Assembly (NCBI GenBank): GCA_037577475.1
Contig: CM075185.1
Span: forward strand, 32,639,374 to 32,703,373
Source: Chaunax sp. Z400
Lineage: Eukaryota > Chordata > Actinopteri > Lophiiformes > Chaunacidae
Direction of reading: 5' to 3'
Length of the DNA: 64,000 nucleotides
In this document: piece by piece, positions 54,670 to 64,000 of the stretch
Numbering within the stretch: the stretch's first letter is position 1
Layout of the letters: each line of letters begins with the position of its first letter
Translations under genes and position numbers: made by a program
Notes under the pieces: generated by a model
Told to the model about the DNA's origin: nothing
What the model saw: only the letters and a program-made list of their open reading frames with translations
The model's database searches: none

Positions 54670-55775
54670 TCACTCTCTCCCTCTCTCTCCTCATCTATCT
54701 CTCTATCTCATACTGCCTCTCTCTCCTCATCTATCTCCCTATCTCTCATTCCCTCTCTCTCCTCATCTATCTCTCTATCCCTCACTCCCTCTCTCCTCAT
54801 CTATCTCTCTATCCCTCACTCCCTCTCTCTCCTCATCTATCTCTCTATCTCATACTGCCTCTCTCTCCTCTATCTCTCTATCTCTCACTCCCTCTCTCTC
54901 TCCTCATCTATCTCTCTATCTCTCACTCCCTCTCTCTCTCATCTATCTCTCTATCTCTCACTCCCTCTCTCTCTCCTCATCTATCTCTCTATCTCTCACT
55001 CCCTCTCTCTCTCCTCATCTATCTCTCTATCTCTCACTCCCTCTCTCTCTCCTCATCTATCTCTCTATCTCTCACTCCCTCTCTCTCTCCTCATCTATCT
55101 CTCTATCTCTCACTCCCTCTATCTCTCCATCTCTCTCTCTCTCTCATTCCCTCTCTCTCTCCATCTATCTCTCTACTCCTCATTCCCTCTCTCTCTCCAT
55201 CTGTCTCTCTCTCTCTCATTCCCTCTCTCTCTCCATCTATCTCTCTATCCCTCACTCCCTCTCTCTCCTCATCTATCTCTCTATCCCTCACGCCCTCTCT
55301 CTCCTCATCTATCTCCCTATCTCTCATTCCCTCTCTCTCTCTCTCTATCTCACTATCCCTCACTCCCTCTCTCTCCTCATCTATCTCCCTATCTCTCACT
55401 CCCTCTCTCTCCATCTATCTATCTCTATCTCTCACTCCCTCTCTCTCTCCATCTATCTATCTCTATCTCTCACTCCCTCTCTCTCTCCATCTATCTCTCT
55501 CTATCTCTCACTCCCTCTCTCTCTCCATCTCTCTCTCTCTATCTCTCATTCCATCTCTCTCTCTATCTATCTCACTATCCCTCACTCCCTCTCTCTCTCC
55601 ATCTATCTCTCTCTATCTCTCATTCCCTCTCGCTCTCCATCTATCTCCCTATCTCTCACTCCCTCTCTCACTCCCTCTCTTACTCCATCTATCTCCCTAT
55701 CTCTCACTCCCTCTCTCTCTCTCTCTCTCTCTCTCTTCTCACCTATCTCCCTATCATTCTCTCTCTCCGCCCACC
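54670..55775. repeat. 1.1-kb CT-rich minisatellite array
   Basis: About 30 units of catctatctctctatctctc plus actccctctctctctcct with length variation from CT slippage. It is open on both strands in places (Ser/Leu/Ile-rich; on the other strand Arg/Glu-rich repeats), which is a by-product of the unit. Confidence 0.95.
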
Positions 55776-56645
55776 TTGAGTCTTGGATCTGCTCGGGGTT
55801 TCTTCCTGTTAAAGTCTGCTGTCCATGTTCCAATCTGCCCCAAACTTCACGTTTGATCAGAATCCCGCCCTGAACACATCAATACAGATACATTTGATAA
55901 TAGTCACAGCGCCACCTAATGGCAACAGGAAGTTATATACTTCAGAATTTGACATGCTACTATCAGACCATTCGCCACAATTATCTCACATTTAGTCAGT
56001 AAAGCCATAAGGCCTTGATGAAGCATTATTGTAAATATTGTGAGTTTGGGTCAAATGGCGGCGTTGCGCCATTTGATGGAAGGAAGTTGGTGTTGAGAGG
56101 ACAGGGATGTGCAGACGCTCACCAAAATTGACACACTCATCAAAGGTGATAGTACTTATGATCTCATATGGTTTACAGGAGCGGTTGTGGCAAAATTGCT
56201 CCACAGCGCCCCCTGGAAAACTTCAAATAAGCATATCCGAGTCTGTGTTTAACCTACATGTATGAAATACATGCCCCAATGGGCACACGCCCCGCCGGGG
56301 TGCGAGGGACTAAACACAACAAAAGTTTACTGTTTTGGGTGAAACGGTTGTCGTGAAAACAGCCCCTCAGGTAACTGGGACATAATAAAGATCCAAACCT
56401 CCTATCTTTAAAAAATCTTCTATGGGCTTCCTCCAGGGGGTTTCTCACAAAGTCCAATCCACTAGAGGAAAGGTCTCACCAGAACCAAGGCTTTGGGGGT
56501 GGGGCTCCAAACCAGTCAGGAAGTCCTCTTTTTTAGTCAGTCTCTCTTTTCATGCTGCAAGCAGGACGTCTGTGTTCAGCAGCGTGTAAACCTTCAAAGG
56601 TCAGATGTCAGGAGTGGCGGAGAACATACGCAATTAAAAAAGTGG
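55776..56645. other. Non-coding DNA with repeat fragments
   Basis: 55770-55815 repeats the LINE-associated cgcccaccttgagtcttgga seen at 42160. At 56050-56085 caaatggcggcgttgcgcca is part of a short palindrome, within sequence rich in gcgccccctgg-like motifs that look like a dispersed element. No gene. Confidence 0.4.
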
Positions 56646-56646
56646 T

Positions 56647-56649
<3 letters not shown>

Positions 56650-56730
<81 letters not shown>
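56650..56730. repeat. (GT)n microsatellite, about 80 bp
   Basis: Uninterrupted tgtgtg run. Confidence 0.98.
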
Positions 56731-56731
<1 letters not shown>

Positions 56732-56837
56732 CTACCTGTATAAGGACTGATCTCAGGACAGTTCCTGGAGAGTGAAGACATTTCTACCCTCACTTTGTCA
56801 GAAGGTGATGGTTAAAGTCTTTTTAGTCTTTCAGTAC

Positions 56838-57364
56838 CTGGGTTTACATGGACCCCTTTATTCTGATTAAAATCGGTTTAAAAGCTCAGTCAGAATGAAA
56901 ATGCTCCAAATAAACACCTCATTCAGAATAAAAACAGCTGTGACATGCACAGAAGTGATAGAAGTGACGTATGTTTCTCACGTTTCACCATTAGATGGAT
57001 GTGGATCATTTGATCGGTGTAATTGTTGCTGTTATTGTGGTGCTTTTAATAAAGCTGCAGCATGATAATAACGTAGACTTACTCATAGTGGAAGCAATGA
57101 AAGAGAGACGGCAGCACAAGAAAAGAAACTCTGCTGTTGTTACTTCTGCTTTAAGGCCTCCATGTTGTAAATACGTCCCGACCCTGAGCAGCAGACAGAA
57201 CTCTACCAGTAGATATTCTGTTCCACTGTTTACATGGAACAGTTGTTCTTCTGATGGGTTTAACTAAAGGTTTATACCCCTCTGTGTGTTTTTATATGGA
57301 GCATTTTCATTCTGATTCTTTTAAACCGATTTTAATCAAAATAAAGAGGTCCATGTAAACCCAG
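56838..57364. mobile_element. Inverted-repeat element, probable Harbinger derivative
   Basis: Left end cctgggtttacatggacccc and right end, reversed, ctgggtttacatggacctct are inverted over about 50 bp (ttgattaaaatcggtttaaa shared). Inside, an open frame (56995-57267) starts MDVDHLIGVIVAVIVVLLIK and MKERRQHKKRN, which may be a leftover transposase N terminus. The 3-bp flanks are uncertain. Confidence 0.75.
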
Positions 57365-57495
57365 CTAGTGACTGCTAATAAGCTTGTCACACTTTGTATA
57401 GCAAGCACACACACACAGTAGGGGGTCTGCCTGATTGGTTTCAGATGTATGTCGTTATGTGTGACCACTGTCTGACACCTCTGGAACGAGCCTGA

Positions 57496-57497
<2 letters not shown>

Positions 57498-57531
<34 letters not shown>

Positions 57532-57540
57532 CGTGCGTGT
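57498..57540. repeat. (GT)n microsatellite
   Basis: tgtgtg run ending in gcgtgcgtgcgtgt. Confidence 0.9.
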
Positions 57541-57599
57541 TGCCCCAACATGAAAACAGGGTCAACAGTCAAGGCGTCCTCATGACAATCTGTAGCCAT

Positions 57600-57839
57600 G
57601 TTTCCATCATAGGAACTTTTACCATGGACTAGAACCTGTGGAAGAACGTTTCCACCATAGGAACCTTCACCAGGGACTAGAACCTGTGGAGGAATGTTTC
57701 CACCATAGGGACCTTCACCAGGGACTACAACCTGTGGAGGAATGTTTCCACCATAGGGACCTTCACCAGGGACTACAACCTGTGGAGGAACGTTTCCACT
57801 ATAGGAGCCTTCACCAGGGACTAGAACCTGTGGAGGAGA
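57600..57839. repeat. 48-bp minisatellite, 5 copies
   Basis: Units begin at 57600, 57648, 57696, 57744 and 57792 with gtttccaccataggaacctt and include caccagggactagaacctgt. Exactly 48 bp each, substitutions only. Confidence 0.97.
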
Positions 57840-57912
57840 CAGGGCTAGGATTAGAGGGCAGAGTAGTCTGTGTAATCTACAATCCAGCTGATTTGGACAT
57901 TTGCATTCTCAC

Positions 57913-58695
57913 AGCGTCTCCAGGTCTAGATGAGGTCAGGTGGTAAACGTCTCCAGGTCCAGATGAGGTCAGGTGGTAAACGTCTCCAGGTCCAGATGAG
58001 GTCAGGTGGTAAACGTCTCCAGGTCCAGATGAGGTCAGGTGGTAAACGTCTCCAGGTCTAGATGAGGTCAGGTGGTAAACGTCTCCAGGTCCAGATGAGG
58101 TCAGGTGGTAAACGTCTCCAGGTCCAGATGAGGTCAGGTGGGAAACGTCTCCAGGTCCAGATGAGGTCAGGTGGTAAACGTCTCCAGGTCCAGATGAGGT
58201 CAGGTGGTAAACGTCTCCAGGTCCAGATGAGGTCAGGTGGTAAACGTCTCCAGGTCCAGATGAGGTCAGGTGGTAAACGTCTCCAGGTCCAGATGAGGTC
58301 AGGTGGGAAACGTCTCCAGGTCCAGATGAGGTCAGGTGGTAAACGTCTCCAGGTCTAGATGAGGTCAGGTGGGAAACGTCTCCAGGTCCAGATGAGGTCA
58401 GGTGGTAAACGTCTCCAGGTCCAGATGAGGTCAGGTGGGAAACGTCTCCAGGTCCAGATGAGGTCAGGTGGTAAACGTCTCCAGGTCTAGATGAGGTCAG
58501 GTGGTAAACGTCTCCAGGTCCAGATGAGGTCAGGTGGGAAACGTCTCCAGGTCCAGATGAGGTCAGGTGGTAAACGTCTCCAGGTCCAGATGAGGTCAGG
58601 TGGGAAACGTCTCCAGGTCCAGATGAGGTCAGGTGGTAAACGTCTCCAGGTCTAGATGAGGTCAGGTGGGAAACGTCTCCGGGTCCAGATGAGCT
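57913..58695. repeat. 33-bp minisatellite, about 24 copies
   Basis: Unit gtctccaggtccagatgagg plus tcaggtggtaaac. Two variable sites: ccagatg/ctagatg and ggtggtaaac/ggtgggaaac. There is no unique spacer between units, so it is not a CRISPR-like array. Open on the minus strand as an 11-residue repeat GDVYHLTSSGP with Y/S and G/R variants. Confidence 0.97.
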
Positions 58696-58699
58696 CAGG

Positions 58700-59458
58700 T
58701 GTTCTACTGAATTATTTCCTTGATGTTTATATTGTGAGGTTTTTCCATTCATCACATTGGTTCATTTTTTGTGAAGCCACATTGGATGGAGTTTTAACAT
58801 CTGATTAGCTTTGGTGGCTATCAGTTAGCTGCACATGTACCAGCTGTTAAACCATAGAAGGATTATATATCTGTTCTAGGATTTAATGCAGTTGTGTGTA
58901 TTTTATTTTAAACTGTGGACAGAAATGTGAGGATATAATTCTGTTCACTTGTTAAATAGAGTTGTTTTCCTCAGCACCTTTCAAACACGGTAGGCTAACA
59001 TGAACCACTGTTTGGGATTCACTGCCACAAGGTGGATGAATGTAGGCGTGTCCTCCATCCATCCATGCCTGCATCACACTTAAAAATGTTAAAGTTAAAG
59101 ATGGGAGAGCCCTTTAGAGGAGAGCTCTGATGCTGTAGTAGATGAGTCAGTTTAACATAGAAAAAACATTTAGTAATGTTAGAACCCTTCATTGAAAATG
59201 AATTAGCAACACAATTAGCTCATTGTGTTGCCCATGTGAAAAAGTTTCTCTCAAACCTGATGCAGGTCGTATTTATTAGTGTTAATTAATAAAGTTTATT
59301 AAATGTTGAAGCTGTATCTGAACATCTGCTGAGCTAACATGGTGACACTTTAATTTCATACATCCATCATCATCGTCTCTGTACAGAGGGATAGGGCTAG
59401 GTTGTGGTGTGGGTATAGATGACTGTCTTTTTGTTAATGTTCTCTATCTCCCTCTCAG
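58700..59458. other. Intron-like DNA before the candidate exon
   Basis: Unique AT-rich sequence. It ends in gttctctatctccctctcag, a strong polypyrimidine tract and acceptor. Confidence 0.5.
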
Positions 59459-59513
59459 GTGGCGTCTGCTGCAGATGGAGGTCGCCGGTTGGCCGTCTCC
59501 TTCAGAGCTGACA
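59459..59513 (+). CDS. Candidate internal exon of the signal-peptide gene
   Basis: 55 bases between a strong acceptor (ctctcag, ending 59458) and a consensus donor (GTGAGT from 59514). Entered in phase 0, it reads VASAADGGRRLAVSFRAD and leaves in phase 1. Phase 0 matches the donor after the exon at 30159-30278, giving a join of ERCGFK to VASAAD with no stop. GC content is above that of its surroundings. The next exon is not in the window, or was not recognised. Identity of the protein unknown. Confidence 0.5.
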
Positions 59514-59589
59514 GTGAGTTCTTCTGAGATTCAGATGATGATTTATGTTGATCCCAGTTCACTTTAAGTAATGATTTAATGGTGGGATG

Positions 59590-60270
59590 AATCCAACATC
59601 CTCCTCCACCATCCTTTACCTCCACCATCATCCTCCTCCACCATCATCCTCCTCATCTCCACCATCCTCCTCCACCATCCTCCTCCTCCACTATCATCCT
59701 CCTCCATCCTCCTCCACCATCCTTTACCTCCACCATCATCCTCCTCCACCATCATCCTCCTCACCTCCACTATCATCCTCCTCCACCATCCTCCTCCTCC
59801 ACTATCATCCTCCTCCACCATCATCCTCATCTCCACCCCCATCGTTCTCCTCATCTCCACCATCATCCTCCTCCACCATCATCCTCCTCATCTCCACCAT
59901 CCTCCTCCTCCACTATCATCCTCCTCCACCATCATCCTCATCTCCACCCCATCATTCTCCCCATCTCCATCATCATCCTACTCCACCATCATTCTCCTCA
60001 TCTCCACCCCTGTCCTCCTCCTCCCAACCTCTTCCTCCACCATCCTCCTCCACCATCCTTTTCCTCCACCGTCATCCTCATCTCCACCCCATCATTCTCC
60101 CCATCTCCATCATCATCCTCCTCCACCATCCTCCTCCTCCACCATCATTCTCCTCATCTCCGCCCCCGTCGTCCTCCTCCCATCCTCTTCCTCCACCATC
60201 CCCCTTCTCTATCATCCATCATACTCCTCCTCCTCCATCGTCCTCCTCCTCCACATCTTTTGCTCCTTTC
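59590..60270. repeat. CTC/CCA-rich minisatellite, about 0.7 kb
   Basis: Irregular units of tcctcctccaccatcatcct and catctccacc. Strong strand asymmetry (nearly G-free). Open as Ser/Pro/His repeat on the plus strand and Met/Val/Glu/Gly/Trp on the minus strand. Confidence 0.95.
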
Positions 60271-60354
60271 TCTCTTAAAATCAAGTTCCTGAGCCGTATC
60301 TGATCCCTGCCTCCTGCCTTTGTCCGTGACCATGAGCGAGAAGCACTTTTAGAT

Positions 60355-60467
<113 letters not shown>

Positions 60468-60469
60468 AT

Positions 60470-61180
60470 ATCAAACTAAAGTTAACTATGTGAAGGGAGT
60501 TTTCTTACTGGAAAGAAAAAGATAGAAATTTAAATAACCTTAGGAGTAAAAACAGTATAATATTAATAAAAGCTATTTCCTAGGAATAATACATCAGGCC
60601 TGTATATTAGGTGTTAGAAACAGAGTCTCTGATGTCTGTGTGGGATGTCTGTTTTATATTTCTAATAAATTGAAAACACACAGCACCTATAGGTTAAATC
60701 TGCCTTAAATGACATAAATCTTTATATGGGGTTTGCATTAAAATTAGAAATAATTAAAGTGAAATTATTGATAAAATGTCAAATGTACCCTTTCCCACCT
60801 AAATCCCAGGGTGATGTCAAATATTTTACCTGAAAAGAAGTCCAGAACCAAAATACTCATATAAGACGAAGACAAGTTCTCACGTTAGATCCACAAAACA
60901 GAGAAGATATTTTTTTAAATGTTTTTTCTATCAGAGAATGATGGAAATGGTGACTTGATCCTCAGAATGTTTGATTCTGGTAACAGGCTGATTTATCATC
61001 TGTCTGTTTCCGTTTTAATCGTGACTTGATTGACAGGAGGTGAACCAGTTGTTCCCCAAACGTTAAACCGTTCCTTTAAATACCCGTATCATCGTTGCTA
61101 GCAGAGGGCCGGTCTCTCTGTTTGTGGTCCTGGATGTCAGGGGAAATAACAATTCAGGTTGACCTTTGACCTTTCATTAG
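60470..61180. other. Non-coding DNA
   Basis: AT-rich, no recognised gene or repeat. Confidence 0.45.
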
Positions 61181-61184
61181 GTCT

Positions 61185-62540
61185 CGCTCTATCTCTCTAT
61201 ATCTCTATCTCTGTCTATCTCTATATCTATCTGTCTATCTATATCTCTCGATCTCTCTCTATCTGTATCTCTCTCTATCCATCTCTCTTTATCTCTCTAT
61301 CTCTCATGTAGCTCTCGCTCTCTCTCATGCAGCTCTCGCTCTCTCATGTAGCTCTCGCTCTTGCTCTCTCTCATGTAGCTCTCGCTCTCGCTCTCTCTCA
61401 TGTAGCTCTCGCTCTCTCTCTCATGTAGCTCTCTCGCTCTCTCTCTCTCTTTCTCATGTAGCTCTCTCTCATGCAGCTCTCGCTCTCTCTCGCTCTCTCT
61501 CTCTTTCTCATGTAGCTCTCTCTCTCTCTCTCATGCAGCTCTCGCTCTCTCTCGCGCTCTCTCTCTTTCTCATGTAGCTCTCTCTCTCTCTCATGTAGCT
61601 CTTGCTCTCTCTCTCTCGCTCGCTCTCTCTCTCTCTCTCTTTCTCATGTAGCTCTCTCTCTCATGCAGCTCTCGCTCTCTCTCTCTCTCTTTCTCATGTA
61701 GCTCTCTCTCTCTCTCATGCAGTTCTCGCTCTCTCTCGCGCTCTCTCTCTTTCTCATGTAGCTCTCTCTCTCTCTCATGTAGCTCTTGCTCTCTCTCTCT
61801 CTCGCTCGCTCTCTCTCTCTCTCATGTAGCTCTCTCTATCTCATGCAGCTCTCGCTCTCTCTCTCTCTCTTTCTCATGTAGCTCTCTCTCTCTCTCTCTC
61901 ATGTAGCTCTCGCTCTCTCTCTCTCTCGCTCGCTCTCTCTCTCTCTCTCTCTCATATAGCTCTCTCTCTCATATAGCTCTCTCTCTCATGCAGCTCTCGC
62001 TCTCTCTCATGCAGCTAGCTCTCGCTCTCTCTCATGCAGCTAGCTCTCGCTCTCTCTCATGCAGCTAGCTCTCGCTCTCTCTCATGCAGCTCTCGCTCTC
62101 TCTCATGTAGCTCTCGCTCTCTCTCTCTCTCTCTTTCTCATGTAGCTCTCTCTCTCTCTCGCTCTCGCGCTCTCTCTCTCTCTCATGTAGCTCTCGCGCT
62201 CTCTCTCTCTCTCATGTAGCTCTCGCTCTCTCTCATGTAGCTCTCTCTCTCTCTCTCTTTCTCATGTAGCTCTCTCTCTCTCCCTCATGTAGCTCTCGCT
62301 CTCTCTCTCTCTCTCTCTCATGTAGCTCTCGCTCTCTCTCTCTCTCTCTCATGTAGCTCTCGCTCTCTCTCTCGCTCTCTCTCATGTAGCTCTCGCTCTC
62401 TCTCTCTTATGTAGCTCTCGCTCTCTCTCTCTTATGTAGCTCTCGCTCTCTCTCTCTCATGTAGCTCTCGCTCTCTCTCTCTCATGTAGCTCTCGCTCTC
62501 TCTCTCTCATGTAGCTCTCGCTCTCTCTCGTTCTCTATCT
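61185..62540. repeat. 1.35-kb array of CTCTCATGTAGCTCTCG units
   Basis: A (CT)n/(ATCT)n lead-in to about 61300, then about 45 occurrences of catgtagctctc or catgcagctctc separated by (CT)n of variable length. Four units at 61990-62090 carry an extra tagctctcgc (atgcagctagctctcgctct). The array is almost free of A and G outside ATGTAG. Confidence 0.96.
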
Positions 62541-62762
62541 GTAGGCTGTTGTTCCTGACACACCTGAACACATCCTGCAGTTACATTGTCCTTTGTCTGT
62601 GTGGAAACATCTACGTTTGTTCGTCCACTAAGTTTGTTAATATTCCTTTAATCTCGTTTCTGTACATTGTCCTGTTAAAAATATGTCTAGAGCACCAGTG
62701 TGGATAAATCTGAGCTGAAAGTAGCACCAGCTAAAAACTACATTATCCAGCTGTTTGAGGCC
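62541..62762. other. Unique spacer
   Basis: Short non-repetitive stretch between the CT array and the LINE tail; no gene. Confidence 0.4.
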
Positions 62763-62792
62763 TCCATCCATCCATCCATCCATCCATCTTCT
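62763..62792. repeat. (ATCC)n, tail of RTE-like LINE
   Basis: ccatccatccatccatccat. On the minus strand it is (ATGG)n directly after the LINE ORF, the usual 3' end of fish RTE elements. Confidence 0.85.
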
Positions 62793-62795
62793 TCC

Positions 62796-63780
62796 ATTTA
62801 TCCGGGTACGGATCGCGGGGGCAGCAGTCTCAGCAGAGAAGCCCAAACCTCCCTCTCCCCAGCCACCTCCTCCAGCTCTTCTGGGGGTACACTGAGGCGT
62901 TCCCAAGCCAGCCGAGAGATATAATCCCTCCAGTGTGTCCTGGGTCTACCCCGGGGTCTCCTCCCAGTGGGACATGCCCGAAATACCTCCCCAGGGAGGC
63001 ATCCGGGGGGCATCCGAACCACCTCAGCTGACTCCTCTCAATGTGGAGGAGCAGCGGCTCCACTCTGAGCCCCTCCCGAATGACTGAGCTCCTCACCCTG
63101 TCTCTAAGGTTCAGCCCAGACACCCTGCAGAGGAAGCTCATTTTGGCTGCTTGTATCCGTGATCTTGTTCTTTCGTTCATTACCCAGAGCTCATGACCAT
63201 AGGTGAAGGTAGGAACGTAGATTGACCGGTAAACCGAGAGCTTTGCCCTGTAGCTTAGCTCCCTTTTCACCACTAGAGACCGACACAGAGTCCGCATCAC
63301 TGCCCTGATCCGTCCATTAATCTCCCATTCCATTCTTCCCTCACTCGTGAACAAGACCCCGAGATACTTGAACTCCTCCACTTGGGGCAGCAACTCATCC
63401 CTGACCTGGAGTGAGCAATACATCCTTTTCCGACTGGGAACCATGGCCTCAGACTTGGAGGGGCTGATTCTCATCCCGGCCGTTTCAAACTCAGCTGCAA
63501 ACTGTCACAATGACAGCTGGAGGTGACGGCATGATGGAGCAAACAGGACCAAATCATCTGCAAAAGGCATAGAAGCGATCCACAAAACCGGACACCCTCC
63601 GTCACCTGGCTGCACCTAGATATTCTGTCCGAAAAATTATGAACAGAATCGGTGACAAAGGGCAGCCCTAACGGAGTCCAGCTCTCACTGGAAACAAGTC
63701 TGACTTATTGCTGGCATTGCGAACTAAACTCTCGCTCCAGTCATACATGGACCGAATGGCCCGTAATAACGGTTTCTCCA
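62796..63780 (-). pseudogene. RTE-like LINE ORF2 C-terminal half
   Basis: Minus strand: PLLRAIRSMYDWSESLVRN (63700-63780), GLR then a stop where RQGCPLSP is expected, MRISPSKSEAMVPSRKRMYC, EEFKYLGVLFTSEGRMEWEI, SIYVPTFTYGHELWVMNERT, LLHIERSQLRWFG, then in another frame RMPPGCLPGEVFRACPTGRR, RGRPRTHWRDYISRLAWERL, ending near 62800. These are RT and the C-terminal region of an RTE-clade fish LINE. The catalytic DD region (expected near 63560) is damaged. At least two frame shifts. Confidence 0.88.
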
Positions 63781-63784
63781 TGAA

Positions 63785-64000
63785 TCGCCATCTTATTGTG
63801 GTGGAGGAGTTTGAGTGCCCGAATGATCCTAGGAGCTGTGTTGTCTGTGGGCAATTTGCCCCTGATAGGTCTCCCAAAACTGAGGCAGAGATGGGGGACT
63901 CGTCCATCACAGGGGCTGAGATCACTGAGGTAGTTAATAAATTCCTCTCTGGCAGGTCCCCAGGGGTGGATGAGATTCGCCCTGAGTACCTTAAAGCTCT
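63785..64000 (+). pseudogene. RTE-like LINE, inverted 5' piece, runs off window
   Basis: Plus strand. gccatcttattgtggtggag and caatgatcctaggagc-like sequence, which I recall as the 5' leader of the same RTE family, jumps at about 63873 into RT: EAEMGDSSITGAEITEVVNK, then KFLSGRSPGVDEIRPEYLKA. The endonuclease is missing. It lies back to back with the minus-strand 3' half, giving an inverted chimera. The last codons reach the window edge. Confidence 0.75.

Noticed and set aside
54541..55856. Ser/Leu-rich ORFs of about 400 codons
   Set aside because: They are translations of the CT-rich array; two frames overlap with equal length.
57913..58695. CRISPR-like array of 33-bp repeats
   Set aside because: Units are contiguous without unique spacers, and the context is vertebrate. 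It is a minisatellite.
59587..60303. Ser/Pro/His-rich ORF of 238 codons
   Set aside because: It is a translation of the CTC/CCA minisatellite with no conserved domain. The upstream exon at 59459 does not need it.

Overview
The window looks like vertebrate, most probably teleost fish, nuclear DNA. The evidence is split, intron-bearing coding fragments, long dinucleotide runs, and the fish-typical mixture of transposable elements: Tx1/L1-like, I/Nimb-like, CR1/L2-like and RTE-like LINEs, a Ty3/gypsy element with a PNMA-type Gag, PIF/Harbinger, hAT and Tc1 DNA transposons, and tRNA-derived SINEs. No bacterial, plasmid or phage signature was seen. There is no compact gene cluster; almost every long open frame is a transposon remnant or a tandem repeat whose unit is a multiple of three.

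Layout. 1-3.2 kb: exon-like fragments, one clearly matching the N terminus of GART (purine synthesis) but with a frame-breaking deletion. 3.2-7.9 kb: AT microsatellite with a duplicated block, two same-strand L1/Tx1-like LINE pieces, and a short inverted-repeat transposon with an 8-bp target duplication. 8.0-13.2 kb: CR1/L2-like LINE tail, two tRNA-derived SINEs, a 66-bp minisatellite and a Harbinger deletion derivative. 13.4-23.65 kb: an I/Nimb-type LINE split by a 9.57-kb LTR retrotransposon (two 1.49-kb LTRs, PNMA-like gag, protease, RT, RNase H, integrase). 23.65-27.4 kb: a second, nearly full-length but decayed I/Nimb LINE. 27.5-29.0 kb: a minus-strand CR1/L2-like LINE whose ORF2 carries a 15-bp minisatellite.

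30.2-59.5 kb: a good first exon with signal peptide (30159-30278) and a matching phase-0 exon (59459-59513) may belong to one host gene with an intron of about 29 kb. That interval holds the most striking structure: a 7.17-kb satellite of a 12-bp unit (about 597 units) that never leaves its 12-bp register and contains an internal 1,788-bp (149-unit) duplication. It also holds a PIF/Harbinger transposon with both genes, a candidate hammerhead-ribozyme motif in a Penelope-like fragment, a Tc1 relic, hAT pieces, a 4.5-kb minus-strand L1-like LINE whose ORF1 has been invaded in frame by a CT-rich minisatellite, and 48-bp and 33-bp minisatellites.

59.5-64 kb: CT/CTC-rich minisatellites, a 110-bp GT run, a 1.35-kb CTCTCATGTAGCT array, and an RTE-like LINE whose 3' part is on the minus strand and whose 5' part is on the plus strand.

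The genes do not form a pathway. The main stories are nested and chimeric transposon insertions, and several independent tandem-repeat expansions inside one probable intron. All identifications are from reading the sequence and from memory of protein families; no database search was run.
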